Shown here: positions 1 through 8,600 of the stretch, piece after piece
How positions within the stretch are numbered: position 1 is the first letter of the stretch
Layout: each line of letters opens with the position of its first letter
Virus record (IMG/VR): IMGVR_UViG_3300044530_001128
Coordinates: 1-64,000 of that record
Source: a virus
Length of the DNA stretch: 64,000 nt
Reading direction: 5' to 3' (one strand)
The notes under the pieces: generated by a model
Told to the model about the DNA's origin: nothing
What the model saw: only the letters and a program-made list of their open reading frames with translations
Databases searched by the model: none
Made by a program: the position numbers and the translations under genes

Positions 1-2
1 TG

Positions 3-3000
3 CAAGATACCAACTTAGCGCGCAATAGGGTTATCCTCGCGCAGGAGGCTCAAAAGCGTAGGCCCGGATATGACGGCAGTAGACAGGCTGTGGACCTTAA
101 CAACGCCTCCAAGAAACTAATGGAGGATGCCAACTTCACGTATGTCAATCATGACACGTTGCGGGAATTCCAGCGTGCCCGTCGTCAGCAAGAGAACATC
201 GTCAACCAGATGCGCGCTCAATTGGCGAGCAATCCGTTCGACACGTTCCTTGCGGAGCTTGACGATCAGCGCATGTCGCAGTTCAACAAGCTCGATCAAT
301 GGGCGAAGAAATTCGAGGACAGCGTCGGTACCAACTTCGGCGGCAAGATCGCGGGAGCCAACTTCCTGCCCAAAATGATGACGGGGCAGGACTGGATGGA
401 GCATCTGGTCGTACCGGAGCAAACCGAAACCGGCGAAATGGTCAAGGTGATCAAGCCTCAAAGGGACAAGATGCGCATGGGCGCATTGCGTATGATCGAA
501 GAGGGCGGGTACAGCCCCGAACAGATCATGGCCGTTCTGGAAGAGGCCCTTGCGCATGCCCGCGCTACGCTGGCCGCCAGCAACAATCAGGCGGCCATCA
601 CCAAGGAATTTTTGGCGCTGGAAGACCAGACCCGCGTTATGGTGCAGAAGGGCATTGAGGAAATGCAACTGCAGGCGTCGCGGTCCAGCATCAACAAGAT
701 CAAGGACCTGACTCAGGTCAACGCCTACAAGGACAACCTCACCTCCGCTCTCATGGCGGACCGTCAAAATCTTTTGCAAACGATTGCAAGCTCGGGCGAC
801 CAGTTCCAGCCCGCTCAGCTTGCGGCAGAGCTTGACCGGGCCAGAGCCCAGCAGCGTTCGGCTATCCTACAGCTTGCCAACGAGGCCCCGGCGTTCTTCG
901 CCAGCTTCAACGATCCGGAAATGAAAAACCCGGAAGTGCAGGGGCAGTGGAAGCAATACGTCGATAACCGCATGCGGCTTATGGACGAGGACTACAAGGA
1001 AGCCGAGAAAAACATCATACAGGGGGCGCGTAAGCGCAGAGAGGATTTCCTCGGGGCGCTGGACTCCGAAATCCGGGACCTCAAGGTTGACGCGCTGGAA
1101 GCTCGCCGTAAGATCGGCTTGCTGACGCTCAATCCCGAAGAGGTATTCTCGACCACGGGGCTTGAGTCCTTGCAGGGTTACAGCAAGGCCATGGATAAGT
1201 TTGCGGCGTCGCAGCGCAGGCTTTCGGATTTGCGCGCCCAGCTTAACCGCACCCCGGGCGGTGTCGCCGCCCCCAAGGAAGGCCCCACCCCTCTGTCCAT
1301 GAGCGGACCCGGGGGCAGTGGCGTGTTCAGCCCGTTCTACAATATGACGGGCCTCGCGGATAAGCCGTGGACTACCAATAACAATCCCGGCAATATCATG
1401 CGGGACAAGAAATACGTCGTGTACGACACTCCCCTGTCGGGCACCATCGCGGCGATGAACAACCTTCGCCAGTACGGGCGCAACGGGCCGCAGACGCTCA
1501 ACGAGATCGGGGAAAAGTGGGCTCCGTGGGACGACGGCAAGACGCCCGCGCTCAAGGGCAATAATCCGCGCAATTGGGCTACGAACGTTGGCCGTTCGAT
1601 GGGCGTCGGCACGGATGCCAAGCTTGACCTCAACGATGCCAATACGCTCGCGGCATTGCTGGCGGGTATCAAGGTTGCGGAGGGCAGCAAGGTTCCGCTG
1701 AGCCCGCAAGTTCTTGCGGCCGCAGTTGCGTTTATCCGGGGCCATTCGTATGGCGGCGGGTCGGTGGCCCAAGTTACCAGTGCTACGAGCAGCCCCGGGG
1801 TTGGGGTATCCCCTGTCACTACCACCGGGCAGGCTCCTCCCTCTGCGCAAATCGCAAGCTCGCCTCCGGGGTACACCGTTGGACCGGGTGGCGCACCCAT
1901 TCCCCCGGGCTACGTGATGGACGTGAACGGGCAGCTTATCGAAGCACCCCGTGCTGTCTCTCCCGGCATGAACACCCTTAACCCGGTGTCTAACGATCTG
2001 TACGGCAGGGCTCAAGCCATGGTGCAGACGGCCCCCGACGTGTCGCGTATTAGCGACCCGGAAGCCCGCGCTAAGATGGAAGCCCTAATCCCGTTGCTGG
2101 AGAAACAGACCGAGCTTTACGGGAAGCTGGCCGAGTCCATCATCGCGCAGGGCGAGACGGAGGGTATCGTACTGGCCCAGCGTCGCGACCAGATCGGCAT
2201 GCTTCTGGATGCCTATCAGGAAATGAACGTCGAAGTCGGGAGCATGTGGGAAGGTATGCAGTTCGGTCTTGCCAAGATGATCAATCAGCAAGACACGATG
2301 TTCACCACTGCAACCAAGGCTACTGAATTCTTCGTGGATAGCAGCTTGGATATCATGGCCGGGTTCGCTGTAGGCACCGAGAAGGACTTCGGTGCCTCCA
2401 TGGCTCGCATGCTGCAGCAGTTGGCGCTTACTCTCGCTAAGGCCGCTCTGATGAAGATGGCGATGGGCATTGCCACCAGCTTCCTTGGCGGCACTCAGAT
2501 TGGATCACTTCTGGGCCTCGCGGGTCCGGGGGTATTCAAAGGCACCGAACAATTCGGCCCGCCTGCCCCGGCCACTAGCGCTAAGGGCAATATCTTCCTC
2601 AATGGTGCCGTCGTTCAAAGCGCCAAGGGCAACGTTTTCATGGATGGCATACTATCGGGTCGGGTTGAGCAAGGCGTCCGTCGCCACTCCATCGGCGGCA
2701 TGGTCAACTCCAACCAGTATTTCCCCATGGCAGGCGGAGGGCAGGTCGGCAGTATCGGAGAGAAGGGCTCTTCCGAAGTCATCATGCCCATCGTGCGTGG
2801 TTCGGGTGGACGCATGGGCGTACTGGCTGCGGGACAAGGCCCGAGCCTGAGCTACTCCCCAACCTACAACTTCAATGGAGGCGGTGGACAGGGCGGGGAT
2901 CAGCCCAGCTTTAGCGCCCGGGACATGGAACGTCTCAAGAAGGAAATGGATCGGGAAACCACCGCTACCGTGGAGGCCGTCATGCAGCGTCACAGGGCAC

Positions 3001-3050
3001 CGGGCGGCATGCTCAATGCCAGTTCTCTCAAGTATGGGCAGGTCGTATGA
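3..3050 (+). CDS. tail tape measure protein, C-terminal part, with embedded peptidoglycan-hydrolase-like domain (5' partial)
   Basis: The reading frame is open from the first bases of the window, so the gene begins upstream; the GTG at 90 is not its true start. The first ~400 residues are helical and coiled-coil-like. Around bases 1350-1760 lies a domain with the NNPGNI signature and a WAPWDDGK stretch, seen in phage structural muramidase/transglycosylase-like domains. The C-terminal part has an Ala/Met-rich hydrophobic segment (about 2400-2530) and ends with a Gly-rich region containing SSEVIMPI, like the GPEAIMPL-type tail of lambda-like tape measures. By family knowledge it sets tail length and may help penetrate the cell wall. 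It overlaps the next gene by 4 bases (ATGA). One copy of the 18-bp palindrome lies at 773. Confidence 0.88.
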   Translation, partial: QDTNLARNRVILAQEAQKRRPGYDGSRQAVDLNNASKKLMEDANFTYVNHDTLREFQRARRQQENIVNQMRAQLASNPFDTFLAELDDQRMSQFNKLDQWAKKFEDSVGTNFGGKIAGANFLPKMMTGQDWMEHLVVPEQTETGEMVKVIKPQRDKMRMGALRMIEEGGYSPEQIMAVLEEALAHARATLAASNNQAAITKEFLALEDQTRVMVQKGIEEMQLQASRSSINKIKDLTQVNAYKDNLTSALMADRQNLLQTIASSGDQFQPAQLAAELDRARAQQRSAILQLANEAPAFFASFNDPEMKNPEVQGQWKQYVDNRMRLMDEDYKEAEKNIIQGARKRREDFLGALDSEIRDLKVDALEARRKIGLLTLNPEEVFSTTGLESLQGYSKAMDKFAASQRRLSDLRAQLNRTPGGVAAPKEGPTPLSMSGPGGSGVFSPFYNMTGLADKPWTTNNNPGNIMRDKKYVVYDTPLSGTIAAMNNLRQYGRNGPQTLNEIGEKWAPWDDGKTPALKGNNPRNWATNVGRSMGVGTDAKLDLNDANTLAALLAGIKVAEGSKVPLSPQVLAAAVAFIRGHSYGGGSVAQVTSATSSPGVGVSPVTTTGQAPPSAQIASSPPGYTVGPGGAPIPPGYVMDVNGQLIEAPRAVSPGMNTLNPVSNDLYGRAQAMVQTAPDVSRISDPEARAKMEALIPLLEKQTELYGKLAESIIAQGETEGIVLAQRRDQIGMLLDAYQEMNVEVGSMWEGMQFGLAKMINQQDTMFTTATKATEFFVDSSLDIMAGFAVGTEKDFGASMARMLQQLALTLAKAALMKMAMGIATSFLGGTQIGSLLGLAGPGVFKGTEQFGPPAPATSAKGNIFLNGAVVQSAKGNVFMDGILSGRVEQGVRRHSIGGMVNSNQYFPMAGGGQVGSIGEKGSSEVIMPIVRGSGGRMGVLAAGQGPSLSYSPTYNFNGGGGQGGDQPSFSARDMERLKKEMDRETTATVEAVMQRHRAPGGMLNASSLKYGQVV
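773..790. repeat. 18-bp palindrome copy 1
   Basis: TTTGCAAACGATTGCAAG inside the tape measure gene, read as L-Q-T-I-A-S. Member of the genome-wide family with consensus TTTGCAANCGNTTGCAAA. Confidence 0.85.
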
Positions 3051-3412
3051 GTACGCTTCTCACGTTCCCTGAAGGCATTCAATTGCCCGAGTTTCAGGGC
3101 ATCCAGAGCAAGGTATCCTTCCGTATTCTGGAAACCGAGTTCGGGGACAACTACAGCCAACGTGCCGTGGATGGTATCAACCCACGGCGCGAAGAATGGG
3201 CGCTCACATGGAACATGCTGCCCACGGTCGAAAAGGAAGTCATCGTGGACTTTCTGGATGAACGTGCCGGATGGCAGGCGTTCTACTGGACCCCACCCAG
3301 CAAAAGCACAGCACGTATTTTTACGTGCAAGGAATACACCGAAGTGCCGATGTGGGTAGGCTTCTGGAAGCTGACGGCCACCTTCCGTCAGCAATTCGAC
3401 CTTCCCACCTGA
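3047..3412 (+). CDS. minor tail protein, lambda gpM-like
   Basis: 121 residues, close to lambda gpM in length, with family-like features: FRILETEFGDNYSQRA near the N-terminus and FWKLTATFRQ near the C-terminus. It sits directly after the tape measure gene and before the gpL-like gene, the conserved M-L-K-I-J order of siphoviral tail tips. Its ATG overlaps the tape measure stop (ATGA), implying translational coupling. Known role of the family: part of the tail-tip initiator complex. The call rests on residue pattern plus synteny. Confidence 0.85.
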   Translation: MSTLLTFPEGIQLPEFQGIQSKVSFRILETEFGDNYSQRAVDGINPRREEWALTWNMLPTVEKEVIVDFLDERAGWQAFYWTPPSKSTARIFTCKEYTEVPMWVGFWKLTATFRQQFDLPT

Positions 3413-3430
3413 TTTGCAAACGGTTGCAAA
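3413..3430. repeat. 18-bp palindrome copy 2
   Basis: TTTGCAAACGGTTGCAAA fills the gap between the gpM-like stop and the gpL-like start; the next base begins the ATG, so it occupies the ribosome-binding position. Confidence 0.9.
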
Positions 3431-4159
3431 ATGCCCTTAGAAACCGACGAGCAAAACCTAGCCATAGGCCCCAGCGTCCATCTGTTTCAGTTGGACGCAA
3501 CCAGCCTTGGCGGGACCATCGAACATTTCACCAACACCACGGATTTGGAGGGGCCTAACAACGGCCTTGTCAGCTTCGGCGGACAGGTGTACACCCCCAT
3601 CGATATCCAAGTCGATGGCTTCGAAGTATCCGGTCGCGGGCAGTTGCCCACCCCTGTCGTGAGGTTCGCCAACACGCAGCGTACCCTGACGGCGGCCACC
3701 ACGCAGTACAAAGATTTCGTCGGAGCCAAGATCACGCGTATTCGCACTCTGGCGAAGTATCTGGATGGATGGCCCGATGCGGACCCCACCGCTTTCTGGC
3801 CGCCAGACGTTTACCGGGTGGCCCAGAAATCGGGGCAGAACCGGCTATTCATCGAATTCAAATTGGAGGCGTGGACGGACCTAGAGGGCGAAAGCCTTCC
3901 GGGCCGTAAGATCACCCGTAATTACTGTCGTCGGGTATATCGAATGTTCGACCCCGAGACGCAGAATTTGGTTTACTCCAAAGGGGATTTCGTGGCAGAC
4001 TGTCCCTATGTAGGAGATACCTACTATACGATCCTCGGGGCGGTTACCGGGGACATGTCTAAAGACGTTTGCGGGAAGCAGTATTCGGATTGCAAGAAGC
4101 GGTTCGGCACTGAGCCCATTCCGGGCTACCACTTCCCCGGCGCTGGAAGGATGCGGTAA
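3431..4159 (+). CDS. minor tail protein, lambda gpL-like
   Basis: 242 residues, matching the gpL family (lambda gpL is 232). Four cysteines in the C-terminal half (NYCRR, VADCP, DVCG, SDCK) fit the gpL C-terminal domain, which in lambda binds an iron-sulfur cluster. The N-terminal half holds the family-like pattern LFQLDATSLGG and YTPIDIQVDGFE. It lies between the gpM-like and gpK-like genes. Its ATG at 3431 directly follows an 18-bp palindrome with no Shine-Dalgarno sequence, so translation may be coupled to the gene upstream. Expected role: tail-tip assembly. Confidence 0.85.
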   Translation: MPLETDEQNLAIGPSVHLFQLDATSLGGTIEHFTNTTDLEGPNNGLVSFGGQVYTPIDIQVDGFEVSGRGQLPTPVVRFANTQRTLTAATTQYKDFVGAKITRIRTLAKYLDGWPDADPTAFWPPDVYRVAQKSGQNRLFIEFKLEAWTDLEGESLPGRKITRNYCRRVYRMFDPETQNLVYSKGDFVADCPYVGDTYYTILGAVTGDMSKDVCGKQYSDCKKRFGTEPIPGYHFPGAGRMR

Positions 4160-4890
4160 TGTTCAGCGTTGCACCCAATCTACTTGAAGACATGAAGCGC
4201 CACGCCATGGAGCAATTCCCCGAAGAGAGTTGCGGGGTGCTTACTGAGGATGCGTACATCCCCATCCCAAACGTGGCCGAGCAGCCTCATGTGGATTTCC
4301 TCATGGCGGCGGCCCCGTGGCATGAGTTGTATCTTTCCGGCGTAGTCCGTGCCGTCGTGCACAGTCACTCCTCTGGTACGGCGCACCCCAGCAAGAGCGA
4401 CATGATCAGCCAGCGGGACGTAGCCCTCCCCTTCGGCATTGTCGTCATGAACAACAAGACTTCCGTCCGGGAAGTTTTTTGGTTTGGGGATCAAGCCCGG
4501 GACATGACCCGTCCCTACGAAGGGCGAGTGTTCCGGCACGGGGTGGATGACTGTTACGAACTTGCCCGGGAATGGTACAAGCGCGAGCGAAACGTGTCGC
4601 TGCCGTACTTCCCCCGCAACGCCAACTGGTGGAACACCGGCGACGAAGTGCTGCGCGATAACTTCGCGGACATGGGGTTCAAGGAAATCGACTTCCGGCA
4701 GCTTAAGCCGGGTGACGCCCTTCTCATGCACATCATGTCGCAGAAAATCAATCACTGCGGCGTGTACTCGGGGAACGACATTCTCCTACACCATCTGTGG
4801 GGCTCCGAGAACCGTGTCCGCTATTCCCGACGCGACAACATCCATGCGTGGCGCAGCAGCATTTCCAAGTGCCTGCGTTACGCTCCGTAA
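4159..4890 (+). CDS. tail assembly protein, lambda gpK-like (JAMM + NlpC/P60)
   Basis: 243 residues with the two domains typical of gpK. The N-terminal Mov34/JAMM metalloprotease-like domain carries HSHSSGTAHPSKSD (about residues 68-81), matching the HxH-x7-S-x2-D zinc motif. The C-terminal NlpC/P60 domain has its candidate catalytic Cys in VDDCYELA (about residue 132) and His in INHCGVY (about 198). The family is needed for tail-tip assembly and may cut peptidoglycan. The start overlaps the previous stop (TAATG). Confidence 0.9.
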   Translation: MFSVAPNLLEDMKRHAMEQFPEESCGVLTEDAYIPIPNVAEQPHVDFLMAAAPWHELYLSGVVRAVVHSHSSGTAHPSKSDMISQRDVALPFGIVVMNNKTSVREVFWFGDQARDMTRPYEGRVFRHGVDDCYELAREWYKRERNVSLPYFPRNANWWNTGDEVLRDNFADMGFKEIDFRQLKPGDALLMHIMSQKINHCGVYSGNDILLHHLWGSENRVRYSRRDNIHAWRSSISKCLRYAP

Positions 4891-4892
4891 CT

Positions 4893-4910
4893 TTTGCAAA
4901 CGGTTGCAAA
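4893..4910. repeat. 18-bp palindrome copy 3
   Basis: TTTGCAAACGGTTGCAAA between the gpK-like and gpI-like genes, ending one base before the ATG at 4912; the same placement as copy 2. Confidence 0.9.
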
Positions 4911-4911
4911 C

Positions 4912-5637
4912 ATGGTCGTCAAGCGCAAAGTACACTTCCACGGGCATCTAGCCGAAGAGCTTGGTCGCCAGACCTTTACGCTCGCCGCTAACAGCCCCGC
5001 GCATGCCTTGCGCATCGTTGACGCCAACTACCCGGGAGCGGTGTCCCGGGCCTTTCGCGAAGGCAGTTACCGGATCATTCTCGGGGACCTTGCCAACGAC
5101 AACGCCCTGCACCCGGACATGGTGGATTTCAACTGTCCGCAAGGACAGGACATTCATTTCGTTCCGGTACCCTTCGGCTCGGGCGGCGGTAACAAGGGCG
5201 GAGTGTTCGGCATCATTCTCGGAGTGTTGCTTATCGCCGTCGCTATCGCCGCAACTCCGTTTACTGGAGGTATGTCTCTGGCCGCTGCGGGCAGCTTGAT
5301 GGCTAGCACGACTTTTCTGGGCATATCCATGTCCAGTATAGCGTTGTTCGGCGCGGCCCTTGTGTTGGGCGGCGTAGCGCAGTTGCTAACGCCCACACCA
5401 TCGCAAGAGGATGGGCTTATACCTGACGCTGACGTGACCAGCGACAATTCCGACAAGCGCTCCAGCTTCCTGTTCAACGGGGTTATCAATTCCGAGGAAG
5501 AGGGAATGTGCGTGCCTGTGTGCTACGGCTTCTTTCGCTGCGGCAGCATCGTGGTATCGGGTGGCGTCTTCCATGAGCGCATCGATCCGAATGCTACCGA
5601 CATCACTTCCCCCGCTGTTGTAGACGTGGACATCTAA
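4912..5637 (+). CDS. tail assembly protein, lambda gpI-like
   Basis: About 241 residues. The N-terminal half has a small beta-grasp-like region (VKRKVHFHGHLAEELG, AFREGSYRIILGD) typical of gpI, followed by a Gly-rich hydrophobic segment (VFGIILGVLLIAVAIA) and Ala/Gly-rich helices. It lies between K- and J-like genes as in lambda. I chose ATG 4912; the TTG at 4894 is in frame but lies inside an 18-bp palindrome. There is no Shine-Dalgarno sequence, so coupling to the gpK-like gene is likely. Role: tail-tip assembly. Confidence 0.85.
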   Translation: MVVKRKVHFHGHLAEELGRQTFTLAANSPAHALRIVDANYPGAVSRAFREGSYRIILGDLANDNALHPDMVDFNCPQGQDIHFVPVPFGSGGGNKGGVFGIILGVLLIAVAIAATPFTGGMSLAAAGSLMASTTFLGISMSSIALFGAALVLGGVAQLLTPTPSQEDGLIPDADVTSDNSDKRSSFLFNGVINSEEEGMCVPVCYGFFRCGSIVVSGGVFHERIDPNATDITSPAVVDVDI

Positions 5638-5639
5638 TC

Positions 5640-8600
5640 ATGCCCGACGGAATTCTGCCTAACCGAGGCGTAGCGGTACCTCAAGGCGCTGGTGGTAAGT
5701 CCGGTAGTCCGGCTCCGCAACAGCAGCAAGTCTATCGCCCTGTCCAAACCCCGGACAGTATTCGGTCAAAGGCTATTGCCCGGTTCACCGAGGTTCTGTC
5801 AGAAGGCCCCGTGAAAGGGCCGAAGAACGCCGGGCAGTCATTCACATTCGGGGGCACGCCGCTCCAGAATGGCGACGGCACGTACAACTACAAGGGCGTG
5901 TTCACGGATTTTCGCTACGGCTATCCCACGCAGGACCCGTTCGTCGGGCTGACTGACGTTGAGACGGAAGTAAACGTCGATCAGCAGGCCAAGGCATCGT
6001 TGAACATCGCGGAAAAGGCGGTGGTTACGAACGGCGGCAGCGGGTACAGTTCCGAACCGGACGTGACCTTTCCGAATAATCCCGGCATGACCGGGTACGC
6101 CACCGTATCTGGTGGCAAGGTCGTGAGCGTAACCTTGACCGGTTTCGGCGCTAACATTGTAACGGCTACGGTGCCTGTTACATTCACTGGCGGCGGTGGT
6201 ACGGGCGCTGCGGCTTATTGCACTGTAGGCGGCGGGGTAATCCGCACCATCGCCAATGAGGACCTAGACGCTCTGCGCGTGACCATGCGCGTTGACGCGT
6301 TGTATGCCCAGACCGACAAGGGCGACCTATACGGTAACTCCATCCAATTCCGCTGGCAGATTAAGCCAAACGGGGAAGATTGGCAGCTTCCCGATTGGCC
6401 GGGGCTTTTTAGCCCTCTTGCGACCGGATCGCTCACCACGCCGGTAGCGTCTGGCATCGCCGCTACTGTTTCGACAACTCTCACCAAGACAGGCCCGTGG
6501 GAACTCAAGGTTGAGTACACTCAGGCGGGGCTGGAAGGGTCGGGTCCGTGGTACGAGCTAGGCTCCGATAGCGGGCAGTTCACCGCTGACAAGGACCTCA
6601 CCGGACAGGTCAAGACGGCCTACATCGAACGGACGTTCTACACCAAGACGCCCGCTTTCGGCACGACGGCCTATACCTTTAGGATCGTGAAAGGCACCCG
6701 GGTAAACGTCGGCTACTACTCCAATGACGGGGTTATCTCGATCAGCGAGAAGAACATGTCCCCGGTCGATATGCAGTATCGTATCGCGCTGCCTGCGGGC
6801 AAGGCCCCGTGGCAAGTGCGGCTGCAGCGGTTCAAGAAGGATGCTACCGACACCAAGATACAGGATACCTTTAGCTGGCGGTCGTACACCGAAATAACCG
6901 AAGCTCGGATGATGTATGCCGACACCGCGTGTGTTAACTACACGGTGGACTCGCAGTATTTCGGCAACCAGATATCGACCCGGGGCGTCGATATGTACGG
7001 GCGGATTATCTCTGTCCCGAGCAACTACTACCCGGTCGATCCGAATGTCCGGCACGTCATCGGCTACAACACTAATTTCACGTCGAACCTCAGTTCGGCT
7101 CTGTGGAATTGGGACCGCTCCAATGTGAACATGACTAGCCGTACTGCTGTGCCAGCGAGCCCCACCGGCTACGATAGCATCATGACCAGCACGGCGGGCA
7201 ACACTCTCATTGTGCAAAGCAATCCCTATACTGGCAGCGAGCGCCAGTGGACGGCCGTAGCAATCGTAAATCCGAATAAAGGCACGACCCCTCTGAGCAG
7301 GGCTCTACGGCTGGGCTTCGGGTACACAGGTCCCGGTGCGTCGTATGTTCAATGGACGCCCTCGACTAACGCTGTAACAGCCGCCGCTGGCGCGTCGTGG
7401 GTTGTGGACGATTACGACGTGACGCCGCTGAATGACGGGTACTATCGTCTACGCATCACCGTAACCGCTACGGTGGACATAGTTTTTACGCGGGCATATT
7501 TGCAGGTGTTAGCCACGTTGACCGGCGAGACTTACTGTGTATCCGGTATAACGGCGGTGGCTGGGCCAAATCTGCTCACCTTTACGGAGACTGGCGATGT
7601 CAATCCGGCCACGTCCAACGGGCCGGTCCTCGGCGCAAGGTACGGGCAGGATCGCTATTACGATGGCCTTTGGGATGGTTCGTTCAAGCAAGAGTGGACG
7701 GACAATCCGGCGTGGTGTTTCCACGACATGGTCACGCATCGTCGCTATGGGTGCGGCCGGTATATCAACGCAAATGCGGTTGACGCCGCCGCCCTTTACC
7801 AGATCGGCAAATACTGCGATGAGCTTGTCCCCGATGGTTTCGGGGGCGTCGAGCCGAGGTTTACGCTTAACGTACAGATCAAGAACGACGAACAGGCATA
7901 CACCGTACTCAATACGATGGTGTCGGCCTTTCGTGGCATTCTGTTCTGGGCGGCGGGCTACGTCGGCGCTGCCGCTGATATGCCCCGGGCTACGCAACGC
8001 CTTGTCTCCCGGGCTAACGTGGTCGGCGGCGATTTCAACTATGTAGGCACAGCGCGTAAAGCGCGCCATTCCGTTGCCTCCGTGAAATGGGTCAATCCCG
8101 AGGATCGCTGGCAGAACAACTACGAAATCGTGGAAGACCCGGAGCTAGTCTCTCGTTTCGGGTACAACGCCACCAGCGTAGTCGGCTTCGGTGTCACCAG
8201 CCGGGGGCTAGCGCGCCGTCTCGGCCTATGGATTTTGGACACCGAAAAGTACGCCAGCGAAATGGTCACGTACAAGGCGGGCATCGATCACATCGATGCT
8301 GCTCCGGGCGAGATCATCAGCATTGCTGATCCGGCCTATGCGGGCATTCGTCAAGGTGGTCGTCTCAAGGGCGGGGCCACCACCACTACGGCCACCATGG
8401 ATGCGCCGTACACGTTCAATGCCGACGAAGAATATAGCGCAACGGTCCAAATCCCCTCTTGGGGTAAAGTAACTTCGACGGCCAATGTCGCCAACATCAC
8501 GGGCGTTGGTACCAAGTTTACCTATAACATCCAAGTCGGCGACATGTTCATGTTCAAGGACGTGCCGCAGCAGTTCAAAGTCACGGCCGTGCCCGGGGTC

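Noticed and set aside
1337-2015. - strand ORFs opposite the tape measure
   Set aside because: Shadow frames of a gene with clear tail-protein features.
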